From DATHWB01 sp035544575 (GTDB lineage Bacteria > Actinomycetota > Acidimicrobiia > Spongiisociales > ZC4RG35), in NCBI GenBank assembly GCA_035544575.1, contig DATKEC010000017.1, forward strand, positions 1-64,000: 64,000 bases of DNA, read 5' to 3'. Below, one piece after another: positions 1-7,636 of this stretch (positions are counted from its first letter, which is position 1; each line of letters starts with the position of its first letter). A program made the translations under genes and the position numbers. The notes beneath the pieces were generated by a model. The model did not search any database, was not told where the DNA came from, and saw only the letters and a program-made list of their open reading frames with translations.

Positions 1-1325
1 AAGCGCGTGAACTCGGGCATGAAGGTCATCTCGACGACCCCGGTGGCCCCGGCACGGTGCTTGGCGATCGCCACCTCGGCGATCCCCCGCTTGTCGGACT
101 GCTCGTTGTAGTACTCGTCGCGGTAGATGAACATCACCACATCGGCGTCCTGTTCGAGCGAACCCGATTCACGCAAGTCACCCAAGCGGGGACGCTTGTC
201 CTCCCGTGACTCGAGATTTCGGTTGAGCTGGCTGAGGGCGATGATCGGAACCTCGAGCTCGCGCGCCAGGTTCTTGAGTGACCGGGAGATCTCGGCGATC
301 TCCTGTTGACGGTTCTCCCGTGCCGAACCGTGCATGAGCTGCATGTAGTCGACGATGATCAGCGACAGGCCGTGCTGGCGTTTGAGACGGCGGCACTTGG
401 CCCTGATGTCGGTCACAGTCACCATCGGCGAGTCGTCGACGAACAACGGCGCGTCGTACAGACGCCCCGCCGCGTCGGTGAGGCGCGGCCAGGCGGCGTC
501 GCCGATCTTGCCGGTGCGAAGCTTCATGGAGTCGATCCGGGCGAGGGAGCACAGCATGCGCTGGGCCACCTCCTCTTTGGCCATCTCGAGGGAGAAGATG
601 GCGACGGACCTGCCGTCGAGCGCGACGTGCATCGCGATGTTGGCCGTCAATGAGGACTTTCCCATGCCCGGCCGAGCAGCCACGATCACCAGGTTCGCCG
701 GGTGCAGACCCGTGAGCTTTCTGTCCAGATCGCGAAATCCGGTCGAGAGCCCGGTGACCTCGCTGCCGGCGGTCTCCAACATCTCGAGCTCTTCGAGGAT
801 CGGATTGAACAGCCCGCCGAGTTGGGCCATGCCGTCGCCGACTTTGCGGCCCGCCACGGCGAGAACGGTCTGTTCGGCGCGATCGAGGACCTGGGCGATC
901 TCTTCTTCGAGCTTGAAGGAGAGATCGTGAAGGACGGAGCCAGCCCGCAGCAGGTGGCGGCGCTGGGCGTGTTCTTCGACGATCCCGGCGTAGTACTCGA
1001 TGTTGGCGGCGCTGGGAACGATGTCGAGCAGCCGGGTGACGTAGGCGACGCCTCCGACCCGGTCGAGGTCGCCTGCCCGGCGCAGTTCCTCGGTGACGGT
1101 GATGGCATCGATCGGGCGGTTGGCGTTGTAGAGGAGCGTGATCGCCCGGAAGATCGACTGGTGAGCAGGGACGTAGAAGTCGTCGGCCTCGAGCTTGTCC
1201 ATCACCTCGTTGGCCGACTCTGAGGCGAGAAGGATCGAACCGATCACCGACTCTTCGGACTCGACGGAGTGAGGCGGCACTCGGCCGGAAGTGATGTGTT
1301 CCCGACGTTCCGAAACCGTGGTCAT
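1..1325 (-). CDS. dnaB: Replicative DNA helicase DnaB (C-terminus cut by window edge)
   Basis: Hexameric 5'-3' helicase that unwinds DNA ahead of the fork. The N-terminal domain begins MTTVSERREH and includes the conserved PHSVESEESVIGSILL stretch. The RecA-like domain has Walker A ARPGMGKSS at about residues 216-224, then the Walker B region LIIVDYMQLM and the RESGSLEQDADVV block. No intein interrupts it. The frame stays open to base 1 at MTFMPEFTRF, so only a few C-terminal residues are missing. The ATG at 1325 has GAGG six bases upstream. It is the last gene of the rpsF-ssb-rpsR-rplI-dnaB order but lies 280 bp from rplI across a palindrome-rich gap, so it may be transcribed partly on its own. 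Confidence 0.97.
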   Translation of the reverse strand, partial: MTTVSERREHITSGRVPPHSVESEESVIGSILLASESANEVMDKLEADDFYVPAHQSIFRAITLLYNANRPIDAITVTEELRRAGDLDRVGGVAYVTRLLDIVPSAANIEYYAGIVEEHAQRRHLLRAGSVLHDLSFKLEEEIAQVLDRAEQTVLAVAGRKVGDGMAQLGGLFNPILEELEMLETAGSEVTGLSTGFRDLDRKLTGLHPANLVIVAARPGMGKSSLTANIAMHVALDGRSVAIFSLEMAKEEVAQRMLCSLARIDSMKLRTGKIGDAAWPRLTDAAGRLYDAPLFVDDSPMVTVTDIRAKCRRLKRQHGLSLIIVDYMQLMHGSARENRQQEIAEISRSLKNLARELEVPIIALSQLNRNLESREDKRPRLGDLRESGSLEQDADVVMFIYRDEYYNEQSDKRGIAEVAIAKHRAGATGVVEMTFMPEFTR

Positions 1326-1415
1326 TTCATCCTCGTGTCGCGCGTGATCTCTGCTTCGAGGGCCGGAGCGGTGCCCATGTGCTCTTATCGCGTGGGTGTG
1401 ACAGAAACGCCGAAC

Positions 1416-1485
1416 CTACCGAGCCGGGTCCCAGCGCGAAAACTCGGTAGCCGATGGCTTTTCGCGCGCGCCGAAAACGCGAAAA
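1416..1485. repeat. Two inverted repeats upstream of dnaB
   Basis: CTACCGAG (1416-1423) is mirrored by CTCGGTAG (1443-1450), an 8-bp stem with a 19-nt loop. TTTTCGCG (1459-1466) is mirrored by CGCGAAAA (1478-1485), an 8-bp stem with an 11-nt loop. Both lie between rplI and dnaB, next to the larger palindromic element at 1519-1594. Role unknown; they could be protein-binding sites or mRNA structures in the dnaB leader. Confidence 0.5.
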
Positions 1486-1518
1486 CGGCGCTTGCCCGAG
1501 GCCTCTCGCTCCCGATCC

Positions 1519-1594
1519 GCGGGCCGGAATGGACGTATACGTCCATTCCAACCCTGGGTTTGTTCGGACGTATACGTCCGAACAAACCCAGGGT
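1519..1594. repeat. Palindromic intergenic repeat, copy A
   Basis: The element holds two copies of the 14-bp palindrome GGACGTATACGTCC, at 1531-1544 and 1566-1579. The first sits inside a perfect 24-bp palindrome (1526-1549) and the second inside a perfect 44-bp palindrome (1551-1594). A related element in reverse orientation lies at 9880-9956. It follows the rplI stop, so it could terminate or attenuate transcription between rplI and dnaB, but no T-run follows the stem on either strand. Confidence 0.85.
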
Positions 1595-1605
1595 ACGGGG
1601 GGACT

Positions 1606-2052
1606 TCAGGCGGGGATGACGTCGAGCGTGATGGGGAACTCGACCTCGTGGTGGAGCTTGATCCACACCTCGTGCAGCCCGATCGCTCGAATCGGGGTGC
1701 GAAGGTCGATGTTCTTGCGATCGAGCCGCACCCCCGTGAACTTGATGATGCCTTCGACGACATCGGGTGCGGCGACCGAGCCGTAGAGCTTGCCCTCGTC
1801 GCCAGCCTGGGCGGCGATCACCACCCGGATGCCGGCGAGCTGGCTGGCGATCCGCGTCGCCTCCTCTTTGGCCGAGCGGTCCGCCTCCTCACGGGCGGTG
1901 CGCAGCGACTCGGCATGGGCGAGTCCGCCCGCGGTCGCCTTGATGGCCTTCTTCTTCGGCAGCAGGAAGTTGCGGGCGTATCCGTCGGACACGTCCACCA
2001 GGTCTCCCTTCTTGCCGAGATCGGGTACTTCAGAGAGAAGGATGAGTTTCAT
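1606..2052 (-). CDS. rplI: 50S ribosomal protein L9
   Basis: Large-subunit protein that binds 23S rRNA and stretches out from the ribosome surface. The 148-aa protein has the family N-terminus MKLILLSEVPDLGKKGD and the rRNA-binding stretch GYARNFLLPKKKAI, then a charged central helix and the C-terminal domain. Its length is normal. The ATG overlaps the rpsR stop by four bases, so translation is probably coupled. A 280-bp gap with palindromes separates it from dnaB downstream. Confidence 0.97.
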   Translation of the reverse strand: MKLILLSEVPDLGKKGDLVDVSDGYARNFLLPKKKAIKATAGGLAHAESLRTAREEADRSAKEEATRIASQLAGIRVVIAAQAGDEGKLYGSVAAPDVVEGIIKFTGVRLDRKNIDLRTPIRAIGLHEVWIKLHHEVEFPITLDVIPA

Positions 2053-2333
2053 CGCTGTGACAGGTAGGGGAGCAGGGCGACTTCCCTGGCGTTCTTGATG
2101 GCCACGGCCACCTCGCGCTGGTGACGAGGGCAGTTACCGCTGACACGTCGCGAACGGATCTTGGCGCGGTCGCTCATGTACCGGCGAAGGGTGGCCACAT
2201 CCTTGTAGTCGATGTAGTCCACCCGCTCGGTGCAGAAGTAACAGACCTTCTTCTTGACGCGCCGGTTCGGGGCATCCTTGCCCCGTCGCCGGGTGGTGGT
2301 GTTGCGCTGGTTGCTCTGTTGTGCTCGGGCCAT
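2049..2333 (-). CDS. rpsR: 30S ribosomal protein S18, zinc-ligand (C+) type
   Basis: Small-subunit protein that pairs with S6 on the platform. The 94-aa sequence contains the S18 core YIDYKDVATLRRYMSDR and the QREVAVAIKNAR helix. Cys31 and Cys34 (CYFC) with Cys68 and His71 (CPRH) form a likely zinc site, marking the C+ form; many actinobacteria also carry a zinc-free paralogue induced in zinc starvation, which is not in this window. It lies 9 nt after ssb and overlaps rplI by four bases. Confidence 0.97.
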   Translation of the reverse strand: MARAQQSNQRNTTTRRRGKDAPNRRVKKKVCYFCTERVDYIDYKDVATLRRYMSDRAKIRSRRVSGNCPRHQREVAVAIKNAREVALLPYLSQR

Positions 2334-2342
2334 GGATGTCTC

Positions 2343-2792
2343 CTAGAACGGTGCCTCGTCCGGGCCGTAGTCGTCGCGGGCGACGGGACCGGGAGGAGGA
2401 GTGTTGGAACTGCGTTGGAAGTCGCCGCCGCCGCTACGGGCGGTCTTGGTGACCGAAGCGGTTGCCCAGCGCAGGCTGGGACCGACCTCGTCGATGGCGA
2501 TCTCGACGACCGACCGCTTCTCGCCTTCGGGTGTCTCCCACGAGCGCTGCTCGAGACGGCCCACCACGATGACGCGGCTCCCCTTCTCGAGGCTCTCGGC
2601 CGCGGACTCGGCCTGCTCGCGCCAGACGGTCCCGCCGAAGAAGGACGTGTCCTCCTGCCATTCACCGCTCTGGTCGCGCCAGCGACGGTTCACGGCGAGA
2701 CGAATCTTGGCCATGGGCACCCCGGAAGGGGTGAAACGGAGTTCGGGGTCCTCGACGAGGTTCCCGATGAGAGTGACTGTGTTGCCGGACAT
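2343..2792 (-). CDS. ssb: Single-stranded DNA-binding protein
   Basis: Coats single-stranded DNA during replication and repair. The 149-aa protein starts MSGNTVTLIGNLVEDPELRFTP, the usual SSB opening of the OB fold, with WRDQSGEWQEDTSFF in the core. The flexible tail ends DDYGPDEAPF, an acidic DEAPF tip comparable to the DDIPF partner-docking motif. AGGAG lies six bases before the ATG at 2792. It sits between rpsF and rpsR, its standard location. Confidence 0.97.
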   Translation of the reverse strand: MSGNTVTLIGNLVEDPELRFTPSGVPMAKIRLAVNRRWRDQSGEWQEDTSFFGGTVWREQAESAAESLEKGSRVIVVGRLEQRSWETPEGEKRSVVEIAIDEVGPSLRWATASVTKTARSGGGDFQRSSNTPPPGPVARDDYGPDEAPF

Positions 2793-2847
2793 GGTGCTCC
2801 TTTCTCGGCCGCCCCCACACCATGCAAGGGGGGTGCGACGAAATCGA

Positions 2848-3135
2848 TCAGTCTCCCGGACGGACGATCTTGTGTCGGACCACGTCGTCGGCAAGCGACA
2901 GCACCCGGTCGAGATCGGAGACGAGTTCCGTCTCGGCATCGAAGGTCACGACGGAGTAGTACCCCTCGTGGATGTGGTCGATCTCGTAGGCGAAGCGGCG
3001 CTTGCCCCACAGATCGGTGGATGTGACCGTGGCCCCGTGAGCCCCGAGAAACGTCTCCAGCTCCGTGACTTTGGAGCGGATCTCGTCCTCGCCGAGCTCG
3101 GGCCGATGAATGGTCATCAGCTCGTAGTTGCGCAT
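2848..3135 (-). CDS. rpsF: 30S ribosomal protein S6
   Basis: Partner of S18 on the 30S platform. The 95-aa protein starts MRNYELMTIHRPELGEDEI and contains DLWGKRRFAYEIDHIHEGYYSVVTF, typical of S6. The ATG at 3135 has AGGAGG eleven bases upstream. It is the first gene of the operon, with a promoter candidate at 3241-3270 and a leader of about 98 nt that could host S6:S18 feedback control. Confidence 0.96.
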   Translation of the reverse strand: MRNYELMTIHRPELGEDEIRSKVTELETFLGAHGATVTSTDLWGKRRFAYEIDHIHEGYYSVVTFDAETELVSDLDRVLSLADDVVRHKIVRPGD

Positions 3136-3240
3136 CTGGTTGTTGCCTCCTCTGGACATCCGTGAAACGGACGGCCCCGCATGCATCGCTGCGGAGCAGG
3201 TGGGTGGCGGACATCGGACGATGCCCGCAGGAATGTCGTG

Positions 3241-3270
3241 AGTGTATCCGCCGGGACGGTCGAGGGCCAA
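3241..3270 (-). promoter_or_regulatory. Predicted promoter of the rpsF operon
   Basis: Read on the minus strand, TTGGCC (3270-3265) and TACACT (3246-3241) lie 18 bp apart, a reasonable sigma70-type pair. The start point would be near 3233, leaving a leader of about 98 nt before rpsF. The leader contains a small stem (TCCGT, loop TTC, ACGGA). Confidence 0.45.
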
Positions 3271-3284
3271 GCCGGACCCGGGGT

Positions 3285-3803
3285 TCAGCCCGGCCCCGAG
3301 AACACCGAACCGGGACCAATCCCAGGCTGGCTGCCCGCCGGGACCTCCAACGCGTAGGCGTAGTCGCCGGAGGCGCGGTACGAGGCACACGGCGCGGCGG
3401 TGCAGGGAACCATCGTGAAACCGTCGACGAATGCCCCCTGCAGATCGAAGAACGCGATGTCGAGCGGGATCACGGTGTCGGCCATGGTGAACGAACTCGA
3501 CACCGTGTCGCCTGCCCACGTGAAGAGCATCCCGTCGAGATCCCCGAGATTCGACACACCGCGCAAACCTCGGGAACGCTGCTCGGGCGTGGAGGCCACG
3601 GCGACCAGGAGTGGGCGGCCGTCGACGGTCGCCTCCGCCACGACGGCATCTGCGAGGTCACCGGTGTCCACGGGGCGCGACGTGGTGGCCGGATTCGACG
3701 GTTCGGCGTCCGCCGGCGCCGACGTCACGGGCACCGAAGGTGCGACGGTCGGCGGGGCGGAGCACGCTCCGACGACCAGGGCGAGCAGGACGATGCGGGT
3801 CAC
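3285..3803 (-). CDS. DUF192-family lipoprotein
   Basis: Predicted secreted lipoprotein of 172 aa. It starts at a GTG with VTRIVLLALVVGACSAPP, a short signal peptide with a lipobox ending at Cys14. A Pro/Thr/Ser-rich linker follows, then a DUF192 domain: EQRSRGLRGVSNLGDLDGMLF, then FTMADTVIPLDIAFFD, and GDYAYALEVPAGS near the end. The molecular role of DUF192 is not established. It is divergent from the downstream oxidase-family gene, 30 bp away. The GTG start is chosen because it places the signal peptide at the N-terminus. Confidence 0.85.
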   Translation of the reverse strand: MTRIVLLALVVGACSAPPTVAPSVPVTSAPADAEPSNPATTSRPVDTGDLADAVVAEATVDGRPLLVAVASTPEQRSRGLRGVSNLGDLDGMLFTWAGDTVSSSFTMADTVIPLDIAFFDLQGAFVDGFTMVPCTAAPCASYRASGDYAYALEVPAGSQPGIGPGSVFSGPG

Positions 3804-3833
3804 GCTTTCATTGTGCCCCCGAGAACGGAGGAC

Positions 3834-4289
3834 ATGGTGGGCCGCGTCGACATCTCGATGACCGAACCCGAGATCGCCCAACTGCTCGCAACGGGACGCG
3901 ATCTGCAGGTGGCGACGATCGGGCGCGACGGTCAACCCCACCTCACGACCCTGTGGTACACCGTCGTCGATGGCCTCGTCACGTTCCGCTCGTTCACCAA
4001 GAGCCAGCGCATCGTCAACCTGACGCGTGATCCGCGGCTGACCGTTCTCGTCGAAACCGGTGACAGCTACGACGAGCTGCGGGGCGTGATGATTCAGGGG
4101 ATCGCGGAACTCGACACCGACCCGGAACGGGTCATGGCCACCTACCTGGCAGTCACCACCAAGATGGAAGGTCCCCACGTCACCGCCGCGGCGGTCGAGG
4201 CTCTCTTCGGGCGGTTTCGTCACAAGAACACCGTGGTGACGGTCCACCCGACCCGAGTCGTCTCCTGGGATCATCGCCAGGGCCGATGA
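3834..4289 (+). CDS. Pyridoxamine 5'-phosphate oxidase-family protein (putative F420/FMN enzyme)
   Basis: A 151-aa split-barrel protein of the PNPOx-like superfamily. The sequence DLQVATIGRDGQPHLTTLWYTVVDG followed by TFRSFTKSQRIVNLTRDPRLTVLVE is typical of small actinobacterial members that bind FMN or F420; which cofactor or substrate applies here cannot be read from sequence. GGAG lies six bases before the ATG at 3834. It is monocistronic, followed five bases later by the convergent lipoprotein gene. Confidence 0.82.
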   Translation: MVGRVDISMTEPEIAQLLATGRDLQVATIGRDGQPHLTTLWYTVVDGLVTFRSFTKSQRIVNLTRDPRLTVLVETGDSYDELRGVMIQGIAELDTDPERVMATYLAVTTKMEGPHVTAAAVEALFGRFRHKNTVVTVHPTRVVSWDHRQGR

Positions 4290-4294
4290 CCCTC

Positions 4295-4738
4295 TCATTG
4301 TTCGATGCAGGACACCTCAGCGCGCGGCCAGCGCTCCACCTGGCCGCTGGGAAGACGGATGTACAGGTAATCGGAGCGATCGTCGGCGATCCAGATCTCT
4401 CGTCCGGCATGGGTGATACCGGTTCCGAAGGCAGACTCGGGAAGGACGCCGCCCACGTCGTAGGTGAGTGCCGATCCGTCGACGGTTGAAGTGAGTGGGC
4501 CGAGGCGACCGAGGTCGTCCTTGGCGTAGGTGTCGCCGAAGAAGAAGAGAAACACCACCCGCTGCTGATCGCATGCCGCGAAACCGTCGTACTGGATCAC
4601 CTCGTTGCCCTGCATCTGTCGGCCGTCGTCGTCGACCCATGGGCCATGGCTGTTCAGACCACATGCCGACAAGAGCACGGCCACCACGAGCACGGCGCCC
4701 ATGCCGGAACCATGCCGGAGCACCATGCCAAGTGTCAT
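4295..4738 (-). CDS. Putative lipoprotein of unknown function
   Basis: I do not recognise the family. The 147-aa protein opens MTLGMVLRHGSGMGAVLVVAVLLSACG, a signal peptide with a lipobox Cys at residue 26. The rest is short and acidic with paired phrases such as VFLFFFGDTYAKDDLG and REIWIADDRSDYLYIRLPSGQ, suggesting a small beta-rich extracytoplasmic domain. Its ATG overlaps the endonuclease IV stop (ATGA), so the two are probably translated together. Confidence 0.7.
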   Translation of the reverse strand: MTLGMVLRHGSGMGAVLVVAVLLSACGLNSHGPWVDDDGRQMQGNEVIQYDGFAACDQQRVVFLFFFGDTYAKDDLGRLGPLTSTVDGSALTYDVGGVLPESAFGTGITHAGREIWIADDRSDYLYIRLPSGQVERWPRAEVSCIEQ

Positions 4739-5502
4739 CGCACGCTGATCCGTGTCCGGATCCACTCGAAGTCGGCCACGTGCTCGCTGGCGCCTCCTGG
4801 TGTTTCGACGACAATCGGACAATCCACACCCGCCACGATGCGGGCGAGGTCGTCGGACGGAATCTCGCCTTGGCCGAGATTGGCGTGACGGTCGCGGCGT
4901 GAGTCGAAAGGATCGCGGGAGTCGTTGAGATGGACGAGGTCGATGCGGCCGACGACCTCGACAGTTCGCTCCACGAGTTCGTCCAACGGCTCGCCGCCCG
5001 CCCAGGCATGACAGCTGTCGAGGACGTATCCGACACCCAGCTCACCGATCTCGTCCCACAGCCGGCGAATCGTCTCGATCCGCCGCACCACCGCGTTGTC
5101 ACCGCCCGCGGTGTTCTCGATGAGGACCGTCACGTCGGAGTCGAGTTGTTCGAGCGCCTTGCGCCAACGTGGGAACGCCTCTGCCATGTCACCGTCGTCC
5201 CCGGTCACATGGCCGCCATGGACGACCACACCGGCAGCACCGATCTCGGCGGCGGCGTCGCAGGTCTCCTGCAAGATCCGCCTGCTCGGGATGCGTATCC
5301 GATTGTTGTCTGCCACCGGGTTGATGAGATACGGGGCATGAACGTAGATCGGGATCGGCGCACTCCGCAGGGTGGCGGCATCCGCCCGGGGCGCCGGCTT
5401 CTTCCATGACTGCGGGTTGGAGAGGAAGACCTGGACGACGCCCGCGCCGCGGGCGGTGGCTTCGGCGAGCGGGTCACCGGACGGGACATGGGCGCCGAGC
5501 AT
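4735..5502 (-). CDS. nfo: Deoxyribonuclease IV (AP endonuclease)
   Basis: Zinc-dependent endonuclease IV that cuts at abasic sites in base-excision repair. The 255-aa TIM-barrel protein starts MLGAHVPSGDPLAEA and shows PIYVHAPYLINPV, VVVHGGHVTGDD, TVLIENTAGGDN, VGYVLDSCHAWAGG and LVHLNDSRDPFDSRRDRHANLGQGEI, the metal-ligand blocks in the expected order. The ATG overlaps the preceding stop as TGATG. A downstream lipoprotein gene overlaps its end. Confidence 0.95.
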   Translation of the reverse strand: MLGAHVPSGDPLAEATARGAGVVQVFLSNPQSWKKPAPRADAATLRSAPIPIYVHAPYLINPVADNNRIRIPSRRILQETCDAAAEIGAAGVVVHGGHVTGDDGDMAEAFPRWRKALEQLDSDVTVLIENTAGGDNAVVRRIETIRRLWDEIGELGVGYVLDSCHAWAGGEPLDELVERTVEVVGRIDLVHLNDSRDPFDSRRDRHANLGQGEIPSDDLARIVAGVDCPIVVETPGGASEHVADFEWIRTRISVR

Positions 5503-6086
5503 CACGGCGTGGCGTCCGGCTCGTCGACGACTGGCGGAACCGTCACGGCCGCGAGGGCCAGGCTTGTGATTTCCTCGGCGGCCTTCACAGCGGATCGATC
5601 CCAGTCGGCCGCCAACATCGCCACGGTCCGCTCGTCGATCCAGCGCGCGCCCCACGGTTGGGCGGGAACCAGTTCGGGTTCGAAGAGCCGGACCCAGAGC
5701 ACCGGTAGACGGTCGCCCTCGTCTGCCACCGAGCCCGAACCGATGTCGTCGATCTGCTCCCAGCTCAGCGTGGTCGGAGGCCGGAGCGGCCCTGACAACT
5801 TCAGGCGAAGGCCGCTTCCGTTTGCCTCCACTACCGTCGAAGGGAACATCAGCTCCTTGAGTCCGAAGATGACGATGATCCCCGCACTCACCAGCATCAC
5901 CCAGGCCCAGATGACATCTCGTGGCTCGAACAGCTGGGTGGCCTCGGGCTCGAACAGGATCTCGCGAAGCGCGTTGGTGATCCGGCGGCGGGTGAGGACG
6001 TCGACGGCCAGGACGACGAAGGGCACGCCGACGAGTGACATCGTCCACATACGGAACGCGGACCGGCGGATCACCAAGGGCGTCAT
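5502..6086 (-). CDS. Hypothetical membrane protein with two transmembrane segments
   Basis: A 194-aa protein with a hydrophobic helix near residues 12-31 (RMWTMSLVGVPFVVLAVDVL) and a second near 60-80 (WVMLVSAGIIVIFGLKELM). A cytoplasmic part follows with VVEANGSGLRLKLSG and TLSWEQIDDIGSG, a pattern seen in bacterial PH-like membrane proteins; that assignment is tentative. It overlaps pyrE by four bases upstream and nfo by one base downstream, so it belongs to a pyrE-orf-nfo-lipoprotein operon. Confidence 0.75.
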   Translation of the reverse strand: MTPLVIRRSAFRMWTMSLVGVPFVVLAVDVLTRRRITNALREILFEPEATQLFEPRDVIWAWVMLVSAGIIVIFGLKELMFPSTVVEANGSGLRLKLSGPLRPPTTLSWEQIDDIGSGSVADEGDRLPVLWVRLFEPELVPAQPWGARWIDERTVAMLAADWDRSAVKAAEEITSLALAAVTVPPVVDEPDATP

Positions 6087-6643
6087 GGGCCCACCCCCAG
6101 CTCGGCGACATCGACGAGAGCGGCATACCGGTGGCCAGTGGCTGCCACCACCTCTCCCACCCGCCCCCCCGAGCGGTCGACGATGGAGAGGACCTGGGCG
6201 ACTTCGAGTCCGGCGGCCTTTGCCACCTGGATCGACTCCACCAGCGCTCCTCCCGTCGTCACGGTGTCGTCGACGATCGCCACGATCTCGCCCGCCCGGA
6301 CAGGACCCACCAGTCGGCCACCGGTCCCGTGGTCCTTTTCGGACTTGCGAATCGAGAACGCCCGCAGGCTCCGACCCTGCTGGCCGGCGCGCACCGCGGT
6401 GGCGATGGCGATCGGATCCGCACCCATCGTCATACCGCCGACGGCGACGACGTCGGCTTCGAGCACGGCAAGTACTGCATCTGCGACCGCGGCCGCACCG
6501 AGACCGTCGAAAGTCGTCTGGCGGGCATCGATGTACCAGTCGCTCACCGAACCCGACCGCAGTGTGAACGGACCGTCGGTCCGAACCGAATGGTCCCGGA
6601 GATGGTCGATGAGACGGCGACGGACATCGCTGGCGGCAGGCAT
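6083..6643 (-). CDS. pyrE: Orotate phosphoribosyltransferase
   Basis: Joins orotate and PRPP to make orotidine 5'-phosphate in de novo pyrimidine synthesis. The 186-aa type I PRTase has the orotate-binding stretch FTLRSGSVSDWYIDAR, GGMTMGADPIA, the catalytic loop region FSIRKSEKDHGTGG, and the PRPP-binding motif VAIVDDTVTTGGAL. No Shine-Dalgarno is evident before the ATG at 6643; a TATCGT box (6659-6654 on the minus strand) lies ten bases upstream, so the message may be nearly leaderless. First gene of its operon. Confidence 0.95.
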   Translation of the reverse strand: MPAASDVRRRLIDHLRDHSVRTDGPFTLRSGSVSDWYIDARQTTFDGLGAAAVADAVLAVLEADVVAVGGMTMGADPIAIATAVRAGQQGRSLRAFSIRKSEKDHGTGGRLVGPVRAGEIVAIVDDTVTTGGALVESIQVAKAAGLEVAQVLSIVDRSGGRVGEVVAATGHRYAALVDVAELGVGP

Positions 6644-6683
6644 GCGGACCCCGACGATACCGAGCCTCCGACCGGTGACCCGG

Positions 6684-7565
6684 TCAGCTCTCCACTGTCA
6701 CCGGGACGAAGCGCTCGGAGATGACCGAGCCGTCCTCGGCGCTGAACTCCCACACCCTGATGGTCAGGTGCGCGCCGGGCGCCGCATCGGTGGGTGCCTC
6801 GATCTCGAAGGACCCGAAGCCGACACCTGAGCCCGTGCTCGCGAACTCGGGGGCGAAGACCACGGTGTTGCCTTCCAGTACCTCGAGTTGGAAGACGCCT
6901 TCGAAGGCGGCGGCCACCCCTGAGATCACGAAGGTCGACGGCACCGTGTCTCCCGCTGCCGGGAAGTCGACGAGGATTCCGGGAACGAAGTCCTCGAAGT
7001 CCTCACGGGTCATCGGCCCGTCGAGGACGACCCCCTCGGCGGAGAAGACCGTCACCGGATCGGAACCTTCGACGAGGAGCACATCGTCGACGGCGTCGAG
7101 CCGGGTCAGGGTGAAGGTCAGCTGAGCCAGGCGTGCCAGCACAGAGAAGCTCCCGCCACCACTCGCGAATTCGTCGGAGAGGTCGACGACGGCGGTGGTT
7201 CCGTCCAACGCCAGCGAATCCACCGAGCTGCCCTCTGGGATCGCGGTGTCGAAACCCGTCACCTCGAGGAGCGTCTCGAGCGCCGCCCCGGCCTCGTCCG
7301 TTCCTCCGAGCGGTGCCACCGAGATGGGGTACAGGAATGGACCCTGGCGGAATCCGTTGCTGCCCGACGGGTCGAGGATGTAGACGACGACCGGATCGCC
7401 GAAGATCGGCTGCGTGGTGGTGGTGGCCGGCTCTGAGGTCGAGGTGGTGGTCGGGGCGGTGGTGGTCGTGGTTTCCAGCGCGGTCGTGGTCGTGGTCGCG
7501 TCGCCTGAACCGTTGCAGGCGGCGAGCACGACGGCGAGCGCGGCAAAGATGATGTGCTTCTTCAT
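6684..7565 (-). CDS. Lipoprotein with GerMN-like and Gmad2-like domains
   Basis: Secreted lipoprotein of 293 aa. MKKHIIFAALAVVLAACNGS is a signal peptide with lipobox Cys17, followed by a long Thr-rich linker. Residues near 60-190 resemble a GerMN domain (TTAVVDLSDEFASGGGSFS, QLTFTLTRLDAVDDVLL). The C-terminal quarter (VPSTFVISGVAAAFEGVFQ to VWEFSAEDGSVISERFVPV) resembles the immunoglobulin-like Gmad2 domain often found with GerMN. Likely an envelope protein of unknown partner. GGGAG precedes the ATG at 7565. Confidence 0.83.
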   Translation of the reverse strand: MKKHIIFAALAVVLAACNGSGDATTTTTALETTTTTAPTTTSTSEPATTTTQPIFGDPVVVYILDPSGSNGFRQGPFLYPISVAPLGGTDEAGAALETLLEVTGFDTAIPEGSSVDSLALDGTTAVVDLSDEFASGGGSFSVLARLAQLTFTLTRLDAVDDVLLVEGSDPVTVFSAEGVVLDGPMTREDFEDFVPGILVDFPAAGDTVPSTFVISGVAAAFEGVFQLEVLEGNTVVFAPEFASTGSGVGFGSFEIEAPTDAAPGAHLTIRVWEFSAEDGSVISERFVPVTVES

Positions 7566-7636
7566 GAGTCTCCCTGTGGCGGAGTTGAGAACGTCTTGTG
7601 GGGCCCACCGGTTCCGCATCTACCGTGTCGCCTCCG

